Shown: positions 15,798-23,970 of the stretch, in pieces
Layout: every line of letters begins with the position of its first letter
Numbering within the stretch: position 1 is the first letter of the stretch
Source: Streptomyces canus
Lineage (GTDB): Bacteria > Actinomycetota > Actinomycetes > Streptomycetales > Streptomycetaceae
NCBI RefSeq assembly: GCF_041435015.1
Contig: NZ_CP107989.1
Coordinates: 9,920,001-9,984,000 of the forward strand
DNA length: 64,000 bases
Direction: 5' to 3'
The notes under the pieces: generated by a model
The model's input: the letters and a program-made list of their open reading frames with translations, nothing else
Told to the model about the DNA's origin: nothing
Databases searched by the model: none
Translations under genes and position numbers: made by a program

Positions 15798-16321
15798 GTT
15801 TGATTCCCCCTGGCTGGTACCGGCGAGCCACTCTACGAGAACCGCCTGCCTGAGTGATATGCGCGACCGGAGGTGTGCGGACGCCCACGGTGATTGCCCC
15901 CAAGACTGTGGTCGTGTCAGCGGCCCGTACCGGCCCCGTGGTCGGCGAGTGAAGCGTAGGGCAGGGCTGTGACACTCCGTGCGGAGCCCCCGGCGCCCCG
16001 CGTCTCCCGGGGCTGAAGGAGACCTGGCCTCAGGTGGACACGCCGTCGCGGTGCTCGGGTCCTGGATCTGCTTCGAAGACGAGGCCGGGCTCTCGATGAC
16101 GCCGCCAACGACCCGAAGGTGGACCGATTCCGGCGACCTGCTGACCGCCAACAAATCGGCGCGCAGGGCGTGCTCGTATGGGACAACTGTGAGACTCGTG
16201 GGGCGCCGTCCGGGGCCAGGGTCTGACCCGTGGGACGACTGGCCCAGGCTGCCTTGTTCGAGACCGGACTCCGTGGCCGAGTGCGGTCGGCGGGCTCGGC
16301 GAGAGACTGGTCCACGGACCG
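15798..16321. other. No gene recognised (524 bp)
   Basis: Neither strand gives a frame with recognisable family features. A GC-rich imperfect inverted repeat (AGCCCC at 15985-15990 and GGGGCT at 16009-16014) may be a weak terminator. The stretch carries the promoter side of the DUF4190-like gene. Confidence 0.4.
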
Positions 16322-16594
16322 TCAACGGCGGCGCGCCGTCAGCAACCAGGCGAGGTCGATCACTGCGATCGCTCCCCAGATCGAGCAGACGACGGTGCCT
16401 GCAGTCGGCGCCAGCGCCGTGGCGAGGGCGCCCAAGCCGACGGTGCCCAGCACTACTCCGCCGCTGCGTCCCCATGCCAATGACGCGCGCAGTGGGCCCG
16501 GTTCAGCCAGCCGGTCGGCCAGGTAGGCATCGAAGGCTTCCGCGACCTGGTCGTCGATGTCGTCCCGCATCCGGGCATCCAGCGAGTCAGGCAT
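16322..16594 (-). CDS. Small two-helix membrane protein
   Basis: 90 residues. A hydrophilic N-terminal helix (SLDARMRDDIDDQVAEAFDA) precedes two transmembrane segments (about 45-64 and 66-86) and a basic end (ARRR). Its ATG lies inside the end of the upstream gene (8-bp overlap, ATGCCTGA), so translation is coupled. I do not recognise the family. The acidic N-terminus could be a cytoplasmic contact for the neighbouring membrane protein. Both genes are divergent from the ArsR-like regulator at 17117, which probably controls them. Confidence 0.7.
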   Translation of the reverse strand: MPDSLDARMRDDIDDQVAEAFDAYLADRLAEPGPLRASLAWGRSGGVVLGTVGLGALATALAPTAGTVVCSIWGAIAVIDLAWLLTARRR

Positions 16595-16994
16595 GGACGG
16601 CCACCCGTTGCACCACGGCTGCCCGAACGGAAGCCGCCCTTGGAGGCCGCAGCGCGGCGACAGCGCACAATATCGCCAGGGGCAGTTCCAGGGTGCAGGC
16701 CAGTGCCAACGAGAACACCACGTCGCGCCCGGGCGCCATGACGTCGAACCATGCGTCGACCAGTAACAGCACGGCTGTCGCGATCGACGCCAGCGGCGCC
16801 CGGTGGTCGCCGCGATGCATCAGCACCGCCGACGTCAGCAGACCGGCGATCTCCAACACATCGAAGCCGACCCAGGCGACCCGCCAGTGCTGCGCCGGAT
16901 AGGGACCCGGCAGCGTCGTCCACAGCACCGCGAGCCACGGCACCAGCGCCACCCCCGCAGCGAGTAACACCCTTCCGATCAGGTCTTTCCGCAC
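16587..16994 (-). CDS. Four-helix membrane protein of unknown function
   Basis: 135 residues starting at a GTG preceded by TGGGGGT. Four hydrophobic segments are visible (about 5-25, 38-58, 65-85 and 92-115), with loop PGPYPAQHWRVAWVGFDVLE and motif LLLVDAWFDVMAPG. The arrangement W-x-G-FDV-L-E...DAWFDV recurs, from memory, in small actinobacterial membrane proteins that neighbour ArsR-type regulators. It is the first gene of a two-gene unit and faces a multi-site operator region. Function is unknown; a membrane stress or small-molecule role is only a guess. Confidence 0.75.
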   Translation of the reverse strand: MRKDLIGRVLLAAGVALVPWLAVLWTTLPGPYPAQHWRVAWVGFDVLEIAGLLTSAVLMHRGDHRAPLASIATAVLLLVDAWFDVMAPGRDVVFSLALACTLELPLAILCAVAALRPPRAASVRAAVVQRVAVHA

Positions 16995-17052
16995 CTCAAC
17001 CCCCAGAGTCCCGGCACCCGCCAGGTGCCTTCCCGAATCAACGTAGCGATTA

Positions 17053-17103
17053 CAGAGACATTCTGCAAACAATCTCTGCAATGACTGCAGAGGGTCTCTG
17101 CAG
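17053..17103. promoter_or_regulatory. Divergent operator with repeated CTCTGCA half-sites
   Basis: Between the divergent starts at 16994 and 17117 lies CTCTGCA-N5-TGCAGAG (17074-17092, perfect 7-bp arms). Further half-sites are CTCTGCAG (17096-17103), TCTGCA (17062-17067) and CAGAGA (17053-17058). Several copies across one short region suggest cooperative binding of the winged-helix regulator encoded at 17117, controlling both directions. Confidence 0.65.
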
Positions 17104-17116
17104 TACGCTGATCGGC

Positions 17117-17731
17117 ATGGTCGAGCGCCCCGAGAAGAGAGTGCTCACCGGCCCGGACCTCAAAGCCTTCTACAAGGCCCTGTCCAACCCGGTGCGCCGC
17201 GACATCCTGAGCTACCTCGGCCAGCACGGCGAAGCGAACTCCACCAGCGTCGCCAAGGCGCTCGGCGAAAGTACCGGCACCACCAGCTACCACCTGCGCA
17301 AACTCGCTGACCTCAAGCTGATCGCCGAGATCGAGGAACGGTCCGCCGGTCGGGAACGCTGGTGGAAGTCGCTCATGACGGACATCTTCACGCCGCCGGG
17401 CCTGGAACTGACGGCCGACGAACGCGAGGCCGCGGTCAAGATCGGCGCGCTCAAGATGACCCATGACCTGAACCTGGTCGTGAGCGCATACGCCGGATAC
17501 GACGCCTCCGCGGGCTGGAACCAGATCTACCGCTCCGGGCTGCGGATGACGAAGGAACAGGTCGCCACGTTCGTCGAGGAGTATCAGACGCTGCTGCGCA
17601 AGTACCTGACCGAGCCCGGCGACCACCCACCCGACTCACGGAGCATGGCCGTACGCCTGGTGGTTGTGCCCGACGAAGGACCCCGGCCCACCCTGCCGGC
17701 CGAGTCGGACGACGATCAGCGCCGCATCTGA
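17117..17731 (+). CDS. ArsR/HTH_20-type winged-helix regulator
   Basis: 204 residues. The DNA-binding domain covers about 12-90: FYKALSNPVRRDILSYLGQH, SVAKALGESTGTTSYHLRKL, then a wing with GRERWWKSL. The remaining half is helical (MTKEQVATFVEEYQTLLRKY) and ends with VRLVVVPDEG, as in HTH_20/YdfH-like regulators. No metal-binding cysteines are present. It is divergent from two membrane-protein genes, with repeated CTCTGCA sites between, so it likely represses both itself and them. Upstream in-frame codons exist but would overlap the operator, so the ATG at 17117 is preferred. Confidence 0.88.
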   Translation: MVERPEKRVLTGPDLKAFYKALSNPVRRDILSYLGQHGEANSTSVAKALGESTGTTSYHLRKLADLKLIAEIEERSAGRERWWKSLMTDIFTPPGLELTADEREAAVKIGALKMTHDLNLVVSAYAGYDASAGWNQIYRSGLRMTKEQVATFVEEYQTLLRKYLTEPGDHPPDSRSMAVRLVVVPDEGPRPTLPAESDDDQRRI

Positions 17732-18102
17732 CGACAGAAGGTGAAGTTCCAGGACCGTCCCCGTTCACGCGCCGTGTGCGAGAGCGGGCTCTGTTTGCGC
17801 AGTGGGGTGTGATGCAGAACACCGTGCGTGTGCGCAAGCGTGTTCGGTACGTACTTCGGGTGGATTACGCCTGGTCAGAGCGCTACGGAGAGTGACTAGC
17901 GGCGCTTGTTGAAGGTTGCACAGTGTCTGTACGCGGACACGTCGGGTGTCTTTTTCAAACGGGCGTGAGTGTTCCGCCCGGCAAATCACTTAGCTAGGAC
18001 ACAGGCCCAACGGCCTTTCGGCGCGTGTGAGTTGGCGCCGGGTCCCTGATTGCCTCCATGGAGAGGATCTTTGCTCATGTCCCCTGCCGACAGGAGCCGG
18101 TC
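17732..18102. other. Intergenic region upstream of the sigma-factor gene
   Basis: About 370 bp with no convincing frame. It is less GC-rich than its flanks in parts (for example near 17981-18001) and is expected to contain the promoter of the sigma-factor operon, but I could not identify a clear -35/-10 pair. Confidence 0.4.
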
Positions 18103-18726
18103 GTGACGTACGACGACGTCCCCGAGGGCGCCTCGCCGACGGAGCCCGGCGCCGGGCTCTCGCAGTCCATGTTCGTCCCCCTCGACCTGGAAGTGGACTT
18201 CGAGGCCTTCTACCTCGGGCACCACGAGGTCTTCCACGCGTACGCCGAAGTCCACTTCGGTAACCGGGAGACCGCGGAAGAGGTCATCCACGAGGTCTTC
18301 CTCGAGATCCACGCCGGCTGGTCGCAGCTGCTGAGCGCGGGCAACCTCGAACAGGGCGCATGGGCGATCGTGCGGCGAATCGTCCACAACCGCCTCGACG
18401 CGGAAGGGCGGGGACCGGCGTTCGTCATCAACGGCCCCATCGCCCAGGCCCTCGACACGGCGCTCGTCACGGCCCGCGACAAGCTCCGGAAGATGGAGTC
18501 CACCAGCGGCCTGTACGAGGCGATCGCCGAACTCCCCGACCGCCAGTTCGAGGTGATCGTGCTGCGCTACATACTCGGCTACCCGACCGCCAAGGTCGCC
18601 TGGTACATCGGCATCGACGACCGCACCGTCGGCCACCATCTGCGCCGCGCCAAGGAACGCCTGCGCCTCAAGCTCGGTCTGCCCGAGACCCCGAAGAAGT
18701 CCAAGCACAAAGGAGTGGGAGCGTGA
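18103..18726 (+). CDS. ECF-like RNA polymerase sigma factor
   Basis: 207 residues from a GTG with AGGAG at 18092-18096; an upstream in-frame ATG (18058) has no ribosome-binding site. Region 2 spans FEAFYLGHHEVFHAYAEVHF, NRETAEEVIHEVFLEIHAGW and AIVRRIVHNRL. Region 4 has ELPDRQFEVIVLRYILG, TAKVAWYIGIDDRTVGHHLR and RAKERLRLKL, a standard HTH. There is no long C-terminal extension. The next gene overlaps by 4 bp and does not encode a membrane anti-sigma factor, so regulation must differ from the usual ECF/ZAS arrangement. Target promoters are unknown. Confidence 0.88.
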   Translation: MTYDDVPEGASPTEPGAGLSQSMFVPLDLEVDFEAFYLGHHEVFHAYAEVHFGNRETAEEVIHEVFLEIHAGWSQLLSAGNLEQGAWAIVRRIVHNRLDAEGRGPAFVINGPIAQALDTALVTARDKLRKMESTSGLYEAIAELPDRQFEVIVLRYILGYPTAKVAWYIGIDDRTVGHHLRRAKERLRLKLGLPETPKKSKHKGVGA

Positions 18727-19394
18727 GCACCACCATCAACGACCTCCTGGAAGGCGCCCGCTTGCCGGTCGCCCCGCGAAGCGGCGCCGACGTCGCCGCA
18801 GGGCTGCGCCGACTGGCCGCCGACGCCTCCCGCCGTACCCCCACCACCGAGGTCACCCGCGCAGCCCAGGCCGGACAGCGCCTCGCGGTGGTGTGCCGGT
18901 GGGTCCTCAATGAACCCGACGCCGCCGCCCACGTCGCGAAGATCGCCGAAGGCCCCGAACGCGGCCCGCTGACCGAAGACGAACTCGACGTCGACGGCGC
19001 CCTCGTGTACGCCTGCCTGCTGTCTCTGACCGGGCACCCCGAGTCCGCCCAGTTCTGGTGGCAGCTCGCCGCCGGCGCCGGCAGCCGCGCCGCCGCGTAC
19101 TGCCTGCACCTGCACCACCTGTGCCTGGGCGAATCCCGGCGGGCCCGGCACTGGTTTCACCAGCTCACCCACTCCATGGCCGACACCGCACCGCCCGACG
19201 CCGCCTTCCTCGACGGCCTGGAGATCTTCGCCCGCTACGTGCGCGCCAACGGATCCGGCGCCCATGCGCCCACCGGCCGCCTGGAGAGCGAGGTCGACCG
19301 GCTCGCCGCCCGCACCCCGCACTCCTCCGTGATCGTGGCCCGGCCCGACCGTCAGCTCGTGGCCCGGCTCCAGGAGTTCACCGAAGGCCGCTGA
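18723..19394 (+). CDS. Alpha-helical repeat protein coupled to the sigma factor
   Basis: 223 residues from a GTG overlapping the sigma gene's stop (GTGA). The sequence is almost all helical, with a central part (VYACLLSLTGHPESAQFWW, AAAYCLHLHHLCLGESRRAR and HWFHQLTH) that resembles degenerate TPR/Sel1-like repeats carrying His and Trp residues. The N-terminus STTINDLLEGARLPVAPRSG is Ala/Arg-rich. No transmembrane helix and no HxxxCxxC zinc anti-sigma motif is present. I do not recognise the family. Translational coupling makes it a candidate soluble modulator or partner of the sigma factor. Confidence 0.8.
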   Translation: MSTTINDLLEGARLPVAPRSGADVAAGLRRLAADASRRTPTTEVTRAAQAGQRLAVVCRWVLNEPDAAAHVAKIAEGPERGPLTEDELDVDGALVYACLLSLTGHPESAQFWWQLAAGAGSRAAAYCLHLHHLCLGESRRARHWFHQLTHSMADTAPPDAAFLDGLEIFARYVRANGSGAHAPTGRLESEVDRLAARTPHSSVIVARPDRQLVARLQEFTEGR

Positions 19395-19422
19395 TCCGCG
19401 GCCCCAGACACGACACAGCGAA

Positions 19423-19477
19423 GGGGAGTCCTTGACCCGGCCACCGGTTCCGAGGCCATCGGCCGGCCGGACTCCCC
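19423..19477 (+). terminator. Inverted repeat, possible terminator or attenuator
   Basis: GGGGAGTCC (19423-19431) pairs perfectly with GGACTCCCC (19469-19477), and the loop holds further GGCC-rich pairing. It lies 28 bp after the helical-repeat gene and just before the ribosome-binding site of a 57-codon gene, so it may limit read-through. Confidence 0.5.
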
Positions 19478-19508
19478 GTCAGAACGCCATCCAGAAGGGA
19501 CGTCTGAC

Positions 19509-19682
19509 ATGAACCCCAGCCCCCGCACGCCCCGCACGGGCCGGGAACGGCTGATCGCCGCCGGGAAGTGGATCGCGCGACGGCGGCGCACCGCTCTCGC
19601 ACATCTGCTCCGTGGCGCCTGTTATGGCGCCGGGACCGGAGCCGTCGGCCTGATCTTCATGTGGATGGAACGCCAACTCTGA
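19509..19682 (+). CDS. 57-residue basic membrane protein
   Basis: The ATG follows AGAAGGGA at a good distance. The product begins MNPSPRTPRTGRERL, has a strongly basic helix (WIARRRRTAL), then a hydrophobic segment of about 20 residues (CYGAGTGAVGLIFMWM) ending ERQL. It is too short for most gene callers. Its position behind the sigma operon, separated by a hairpin, suggests co-transcription at a reduced level. A single-pass basic peptide of this kind could be a membrane partner of the sigma system. I do not recognise the family. Confidence 0.55.
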   Translation: MNPSPRTPRTGRERLIAAGKWIARRRRTALAHLLRGACYGAGTGAVGLIFMWMERQL

Positions 19683-19788
19683 GTGGTCTGCCTTTGGTGA
19701 GCTGGTTGGCTGGGAGGTGGCGTCCGGGAGCTCCCCGACCGCATCTCGTCATCGACGCCGACACCCGTCCGGGTTAAGCGACCGCCTA

Positions 19789-20406
19789 TCAATCAGCGGC
19801 CTCACCGGTGCGGAAGATCCGGTTCAGGTGGTGGTCCAGGACGGCGATGGCGGACTCCGGGCTGCGCTGGCCGACAAGGATGCTGGTTCCGAGTCCTGCG
19901 GACATGGCAAGCAGGCCGGCTGCCTCCAACTGCGCGTCCACGCCCGGGTTGAGCAGAGCTGCCTCCTGCGCCTGCCGGAGGAGCCGGGTTACCGCGCCTT
20001 CTGCGGCATCCGGGCTCTTGATGAAGGGTTGGGCGGCGAGTGCCTGATCGGTCACGGCCAGAACGGCGTACGAGGTGTAGACGAAGTGGAAGGTGCGGCT
20101 GTCCTCGTCGGTCGGCAGCGCCGCCATCAGTAGCGCCTCGATCATTTCCCGCGGCCCCGGACTGTCCCCGGCGGCCTGCACACGGGCGGAGGCCCGTTCC
20201 CCGAACCGCTCCGTCAGGTGCTCCAGTCCGAAGAGCAGCAGCTTCTCCTTGGTCTCGAAGTAGTACTGCACCAGCCGCAGCGACACACCTGCCTCTGCTG
20301 CCACATCGCGCATGCCCACGGCATGCAGCCCGCGTCGCCCGGCGACCCGGACCAGTGCCTCGGCGATCGCGGTGCGCCGTTCCGTGTGGTCCACGCGCTT
20401 GGGCAT
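19789..20406 (-). CDS. TetR-family repressor
   Basis: 205 residues. The N-terminal HTH (about 8-52) reads RTAIAEALVRVAGRRGLHAV, then DVAAEAGVSLRLVQYYFETK and EKLLLFGLEHLTE. The ligand domain follows, with TFHFVYTSYAVLAVTD and AAGLLAMSAGLGTSILVGQR, as in TetR_C_6 (BetI-like) regulators. GGAGA precedes this ATG; a longer in-frame start at 20475 would overlap the operator. It is divergent from an alpha/beta hydrolase, with a near-perfect palindrome between, so it should repress both. The inducer may be the hydrolase substrate. Confidence 0.92.
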   Translation of the reverse strand: MPKRVDHTERRTAIAEALVRVAGRRGLHAVGMRDVAAEAGVSLRLVQYYFETKEKLLLFGLEHLTERFGERASARVQAAGDSPGPREMIEALLMAALPTDEDSRTFHFVYTSYAVLAVTDQALAAQPFIKSPDAAEGAVTRLLRQAQEAALLNPGVDAQLEAAGLLAMSAGLGTSILVGQRSPESAIAVLDHHLNRIFRTGEAAD

Positions 20407-20477
20407 CGGCCGTTTCTCCGCTCGTCGTTCCACTGGTGCGGCCCCAGTCGGCTCTTGATGATACAGCCGTACCAATA

Positions 20478-20499
20478 TCGTGGTACGTTCGTATCACGA
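20478..20499. promoter_or_regulatory. TetR operator palindrome
   Basis: TCGTGGTAC-N4-GTATCACGA has 9-bp arms with a single mismatch. It lies between the divergent TetR and hydrolase genes, 21 bp before the hydrolase start, so bound repressor would block the hydrolase promoter. Confidence 0.75.
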
Positions 20500-20520
20500 A
20501 AATGAGATCCGGAGGGGACC

Positions 20521-21432
20521 GTGTCCGACACTGCTGTCCGTGCCCGAGCCGACATAGGCCGCTATGTGAGCGATGCCTGGCGCGACCGCTACTTCGCGGC
20601 TTGCGACGCTGTCTATGCACTGGGCGCACCCGCGCTCGCGGAACAGGACGTGGAGACGTCCTTCGGCACCACGCATGTCTATCGCTACGGCCCCGAGGAC
20701 GAGGCCGCTCGATCCCGCACTCCCGTCGTCCTGGTGCACGGGGCGGGCTCGTGCTCCGCCATGTGGTACCCGAACACTCCCGCCCTCAGCGCCGACCGCC
20801 CGGTCTACGCGATCGACACCCCGGGTGATCCCGGCCGCAGCGAGCAGCGCGAATCGATCCACCAACCCGAGCGCGCCGCACAGTGGCTGGACGAGACCCT
20901 CGCCGGACTCGGTCTCGACCGCGTGCACCTCGTCGGTACCTCCTACGGCGGATGGCTCACCCTGAACCAGGCGCACCGCAGGCCCGGTCGCCTCGCCTCG
21001 GTCACGCTGCTCGACCCTGGCGGCCTGGAAAAAGTGGGACTGCGTTTCTTCGTCTGGATCTTCGCCGGCCTTTTCGCGACCTTCGCGCCCACAGCACTGC
21101 GCCCGCGGCTGGCGGCCTGGCTGGAACAGCCGGTCCTCGTCATGCCGGAACTGCGCACGATGATCAGAACGGCCCTTCGCGCCTATCGCATACGCCGCCC
21201 GGCCCCGCTTCCGCTGTCCGAGGAAGAGTTGTCCACCATCAGGACTCCGCTCTACCTCGTGCTCGGCAAGCGAAGCCTGCTCGTGCACCCGCAGCGGCAG
21301 GCGGAGCGTGTGCCGCGCCTGGTCCCCGGTGCCCGAGCCGAGATCATCTCCGACACGGGCCACGGGCCGCAGATCGACCACGCGGAGGAGATCAACCGCA
21401 GGATGCTGAACTTCATGGCCTCCGTCGACTGA
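20521..21432 (+). CDS. Alpha/beta-hydrolase fold protein
   Basis: 303 residues from a GTG with GGAGG at 20511-20515. The oxyanion motif HGAG (73-76) precedes GTSYGG with nucleophile Ser141, and the catalytic His is His281 in TGHGPQ. The cap region is hydrophobic (FFVWIFAGLFATFAPTALR), suggesting a lipophilic ester or lactone substrate or membrane association. The family includes esterases, lipases and C-C hydrolases; the exact reaction cannot be told. It is divergent from a TetR repressor, with an operator in the gap, so it is probably induced by a small molecule. Confidence 0.9.
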   Translation: MSDTAVRARADIGRYVSDAWRDRYFAACDAVYALGAPALAEQDVETSFGTTHVYRYGPEDEAARSRTPVVLVHGAGSCSAMWYPNTPALSADRPVYAIDTPGDPGRSEQRESIHQPERAAQWLDETLAGLGLDRVHLVGTSYGGWLTLNQAHRRPGRLASVTLLDPGGLEKVGLRFFVWIFAGLFATFAPTALRPRLAAWLEQPVLVMPELRTMIRTALRAYRIRRPAPLPLSEEELSTIRTPLYLVLGKRSLLVHPQRQAERVPRLVPGARAEIISDTGHGPQIDHAEEINRRMLNFMASVD

Positions 21433-22025
21433 CAGTTCCTTCAGGGGAGGCCTCTGCCCAGCGAGTGGGGATGTTTGAGGAGGTCCACTTGCCGGGCCTG
21501 AACCTCAAGGTGCGCCGGCTCACGACCGCCGATGGCAACGTGGTGTCGATGCGGCGGGATGTGGGCGGCCGGCAGGTGTCCGCAGTGCGGGCATCCCGCC
21601 ACGCGGGCCCGCAGCCTGAATCGGCGTCAGATACCCAGCCGAGCGCGGTTTCGGCACGGTTGGAGTGGGGCGTCTCCAGGCCGAAGAGTTCCGACAGAGG
21701 CGCCTCGTCGGGGCTGGCACGGACGATCCGGCGGTAGAGGTCCTTGTCCACCAGGGCAGGAGGCCCGTCCTCCTCCGGTCCCGGCAGGCGGACCGGAGTA
21801 CCCTTCTTGGCGCTACCGGCCGTGTCGGACAGGTCGGTCCTGTAGGCCTTGCGCTTGCTCATGGTGATCAGCCCAGCACGCCCACGGCCGCCGGTTGGCC
21901 GGGGGATAGCAGCCTGCCACACGTCCAGGTGATGGCCACGCTCCTACGTACGCACGTCAAGCTCTCTGCGCCTCGGCCTCCGCTGCCGCCCGCGCCACCT
22001 CACATCACGGCACTACAGCGCGACG
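21433..22025. other. Gene-poor stretch with an IS5-type transposase start fragment
   Basis: About 590 bp without an intact gene. On the minus strand, 21862-21824 encodes MSKRKAYRTDLSD, which matches the first residues of IS5/IS4-type transposases; the frame then loses similarity. The remainder gives no family match on either strand. I read it as degraded mobile DNA between the hydrolase and methyltransferase genes. Confidence 0.45.
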
Positions 22026-22847
22026 TCACGGCTTGCGGGCGAGTCCGCCGTGTTCGGCGATGACTTCCGGGGCCGGGCCGGTGGGGTCGGGCCGCCAGTG
22101 GGGGACCGAGACGACGCCGGGTTCCAGCAGCTCCAGGCCGTCGAAGAGCGAGGTGATCTCGTCGACGGTGCGCAGGTTGTACGGCACGGCGCCGCTCTCG
22201 TTGTAGGCGTCCTGGGCCTCCTCGAAGACCGGGTCGAAGCCTCGCGAACCATCGTTGATGGAGAGGTAGCTGCCGGACGGCAGCGCTCCCATCAGGCGGG
22301 TGATGATGGAGCGCGCCTGGTCGTAGTCGGCGACGTGGCCCAGGATGTTGCTGAGGATCAGGGCGGTGGGCCGGCTGAAGTCCAGCGTGTCGGCAGCGGC
22401 CGCGAGGATGCGGTCCGGGTCCAGCACGTTGGCGTCGACGTAGGCGGTCGCCCCCTCCGGAGTGGAGTAGAGCAGGGCTCGGGCGTGTGCCAGGACCATG
22501 GGGTCGTTGTCTACGTAGACGATCCGGGTCTCGGGGGCGAGCCGCTGGGCGACCTCATGAGTGTTCTCGGCGGTCGGCAGGCCCGTTCCGACATCCAGGA
22601 ACTGTCGTATGCCCGCCTCGGCGACCAAGTACGTGATGTTGCGGCGCAGGAACGCACGGCTGCTGCGGGCGATGGTCACGATGCCGGGGAACACGGCGGT
22701 GTACGCGTCGCCGGCCTGCTCGTCGACGGGGTAGTTGTCCTTCCCGCCCAGCCAGTAGTTCCAGATACGGGCCGAGTGCGGCACCGAGGTGTCGATCTTC
22801 TGATGCGCCGCCGGTCCGGGCGTGCTCGCGTGGTCGGGCATGTCCAC
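22026..22847 (-). CDS. SAM-dependent methyltransferase, PF04672 (DUF574) type
   Basis: 273 residues. The N-terminus PHSARIWNYWLGGKDNYPVD is diagnostic of this actinobacterial family. The SAM-binding fold follows: FLDVGTGLPTAENTHEVAQ (motif I), VYVDNDPMVLAHARALL (motif II) and LILSNILGHVADYDQA. Length is typical. Many Streptomyces genomes carry dozens of paralogues near regulators and secondary-metabolism genes, and their substrates are unknown. It stands alone here, between a degraded stretch and a convergent unit, with no paired XRE gene although such pairs are common. Confidence 0.93.
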   Translation of the reverse strand: MDMPDHASTPGPAAHQKIDTSVPHSARIWNYWLGGKDNYPVDEQAGDAYTAVFPGIVTIARSSRAFLRRNITYLVAEAGIRQFLDVGTGLPTAENTHEVAQRLAPETRIVYVDNDPMVLAHARALLYSTPEGATAYVDANVLDPDRILAAAADTLDFSRPTALILSNILGHVADYDQARSIITRLMGALPSGSYLSINDGSRGFDPVFEEAQDAYNESGAVPYNLRTVDEITSLFDGLELLEPGVVSVPHWRPDPTGPAPEVIAEHGGLARKP

Positions 22848-23027
22848 CGTCCGTCTTTCAGCTGAAGCGAGGAGTTCCGGTCACAACTTATGTCCCGACG
22901 CCCGTGCCCCGTACGTCAGTTCACATAACCGGTGCGTCTTGGCCGGAGTCTCAGGGTGATCGTCGGTGGTGGTGTTCTGGTACGGGGCTTGGCAAGGCTG
23001 GTCAGTGGGTGCTTGTGGTGGGGTGCC

Positions 23028-23969
23028 CTACCCCCGGCTCCGGGACTCGGCCCGGATCAGCTCCCTCGCCTTGGGGAGCGCGGCCAGCCGCCGGGACCGG
23101 AACTCACTTATCCAGCTGGTGAGTTCGGGACCCTGGTCCGCGAACCGGTCCTGTTCCAGGGCCACAGCGGTGGTGAGCAGCCGATGCTCTTGTCCGCACG
23201 CGGCGTCGGCCGTGGCCACGCGGATCTCCGCCGCCCGGCCGCCCTTGTGCGCGGCGGTCTGGCCGCCCTGTCGGGCCTCCTGCGGGGTGGCGAAGGAGAA
23301 GCCACGGTTCGCCATGCAGGTACGCCAGCCGCCGAGCGCCGACCGGTATGCCTTGGCGTCACGCACGTCCTGAGCGATGTGTCCCTCCAGGTTGGCGGTG
23401 ACGTGCTGGCTGATCAGATAGCCGCGCAGGTCGTCGCCGTACAGACGCTTGCGTGCCTGTGCGACGCATCCCTCGGTGGCGATCACCAGGCCCTGCCCAT
23501 CGGGGAGTTCGACCTGCGGGCGGCTGGCCGCAGTGCCGTACAGGGCGGTCTCGTATGCCCGTTGGTCGTCGGGCGAGAGCGTGCGCTGGTAGGCCTCGTT
23601 CGGGTCAGGTGAAGTGAAGTCGGCCCGCCGCTGTCCGGCGGAGGTCTCGCTGTAGCCGTATCCGTGGGCGCGGGCGGCGGCGACGTCGGCGGTGCCGTAG
23701 CGCTGCTCCGCCGCGGGCCGGGAGGAGGCGGCGAGCGGTTCGGCGACGAACCGCAGACCGGAGCGGGCCATGCACGTGTGCACGATCAGGTCCTCCGCGT
23801 ACAGCAGCCGGGCGTCCTCCGCGGGGGTCAGCGACCTGGGCAACGGCCCTGTGAGAGTGGGCCCATTGGTCGCGGACGCGGGGCCGACGGCGGCCGGCGT
23901 GGAGCAGCCGGCCGCCGTCGCGATCACCACGGCGAGGCACGCCCCCACGAGTGATCGGTGGGAACGCAT
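23028..23969 (-). CDS. Secreted lipoprotein of unknown function
   Basis: 313 residues. The signal sequence is MRSHRSLVGACLAVVIATAA and the lipobox TAAGC places the acylated cysteine at position 22. The mature part has four further cysteines (in VHTCMARSG, TEGCVAQ, WRTCMANRG and ADAACGQEH), which could form two disulfides, and repeated helical segments with charged residues. The WxxCM.xxG motif is common in a Streptomyces lipoprotein family of unknown role. It begins one base after the stop of the I36-type gene (TGA-C-ATG), so the two are co-translated. Confidence 0.8.
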   Translation of the reverse strand: MRSHRSLVGACLAVVIATAAGCSTPAAVGPASATNGPTLTGPLPRSLTPAEDARLLYAEDLIVHTCMARSGLRFVAEPLAASSRPAAEQRYGTADVAAARAHGYGYSETSAGQRRADFTSPDPNEAYQRTLSPDDQRAYETALYGTAASRPQVELPDGQGLVIATEGCVAQARKRLYGDDLRGYLISQHVTANLEGHIAQDVRDAKAYRSALGGWRTCMANRGFSFATPQEARQGGQTAAHKGGRAAEIRVATADAACGQEHRLLTTAVALEQDRFADQGPELTSWISEFRSRRLAALPKARELIRAESRSRG

Positions 23970-23970
23970 G

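Noticed and set aside
17765..17989. A 74-codon minus-strand frame before the sigma gene
   Set aside because: No family features, unusual composition and no ribosome-binding site.
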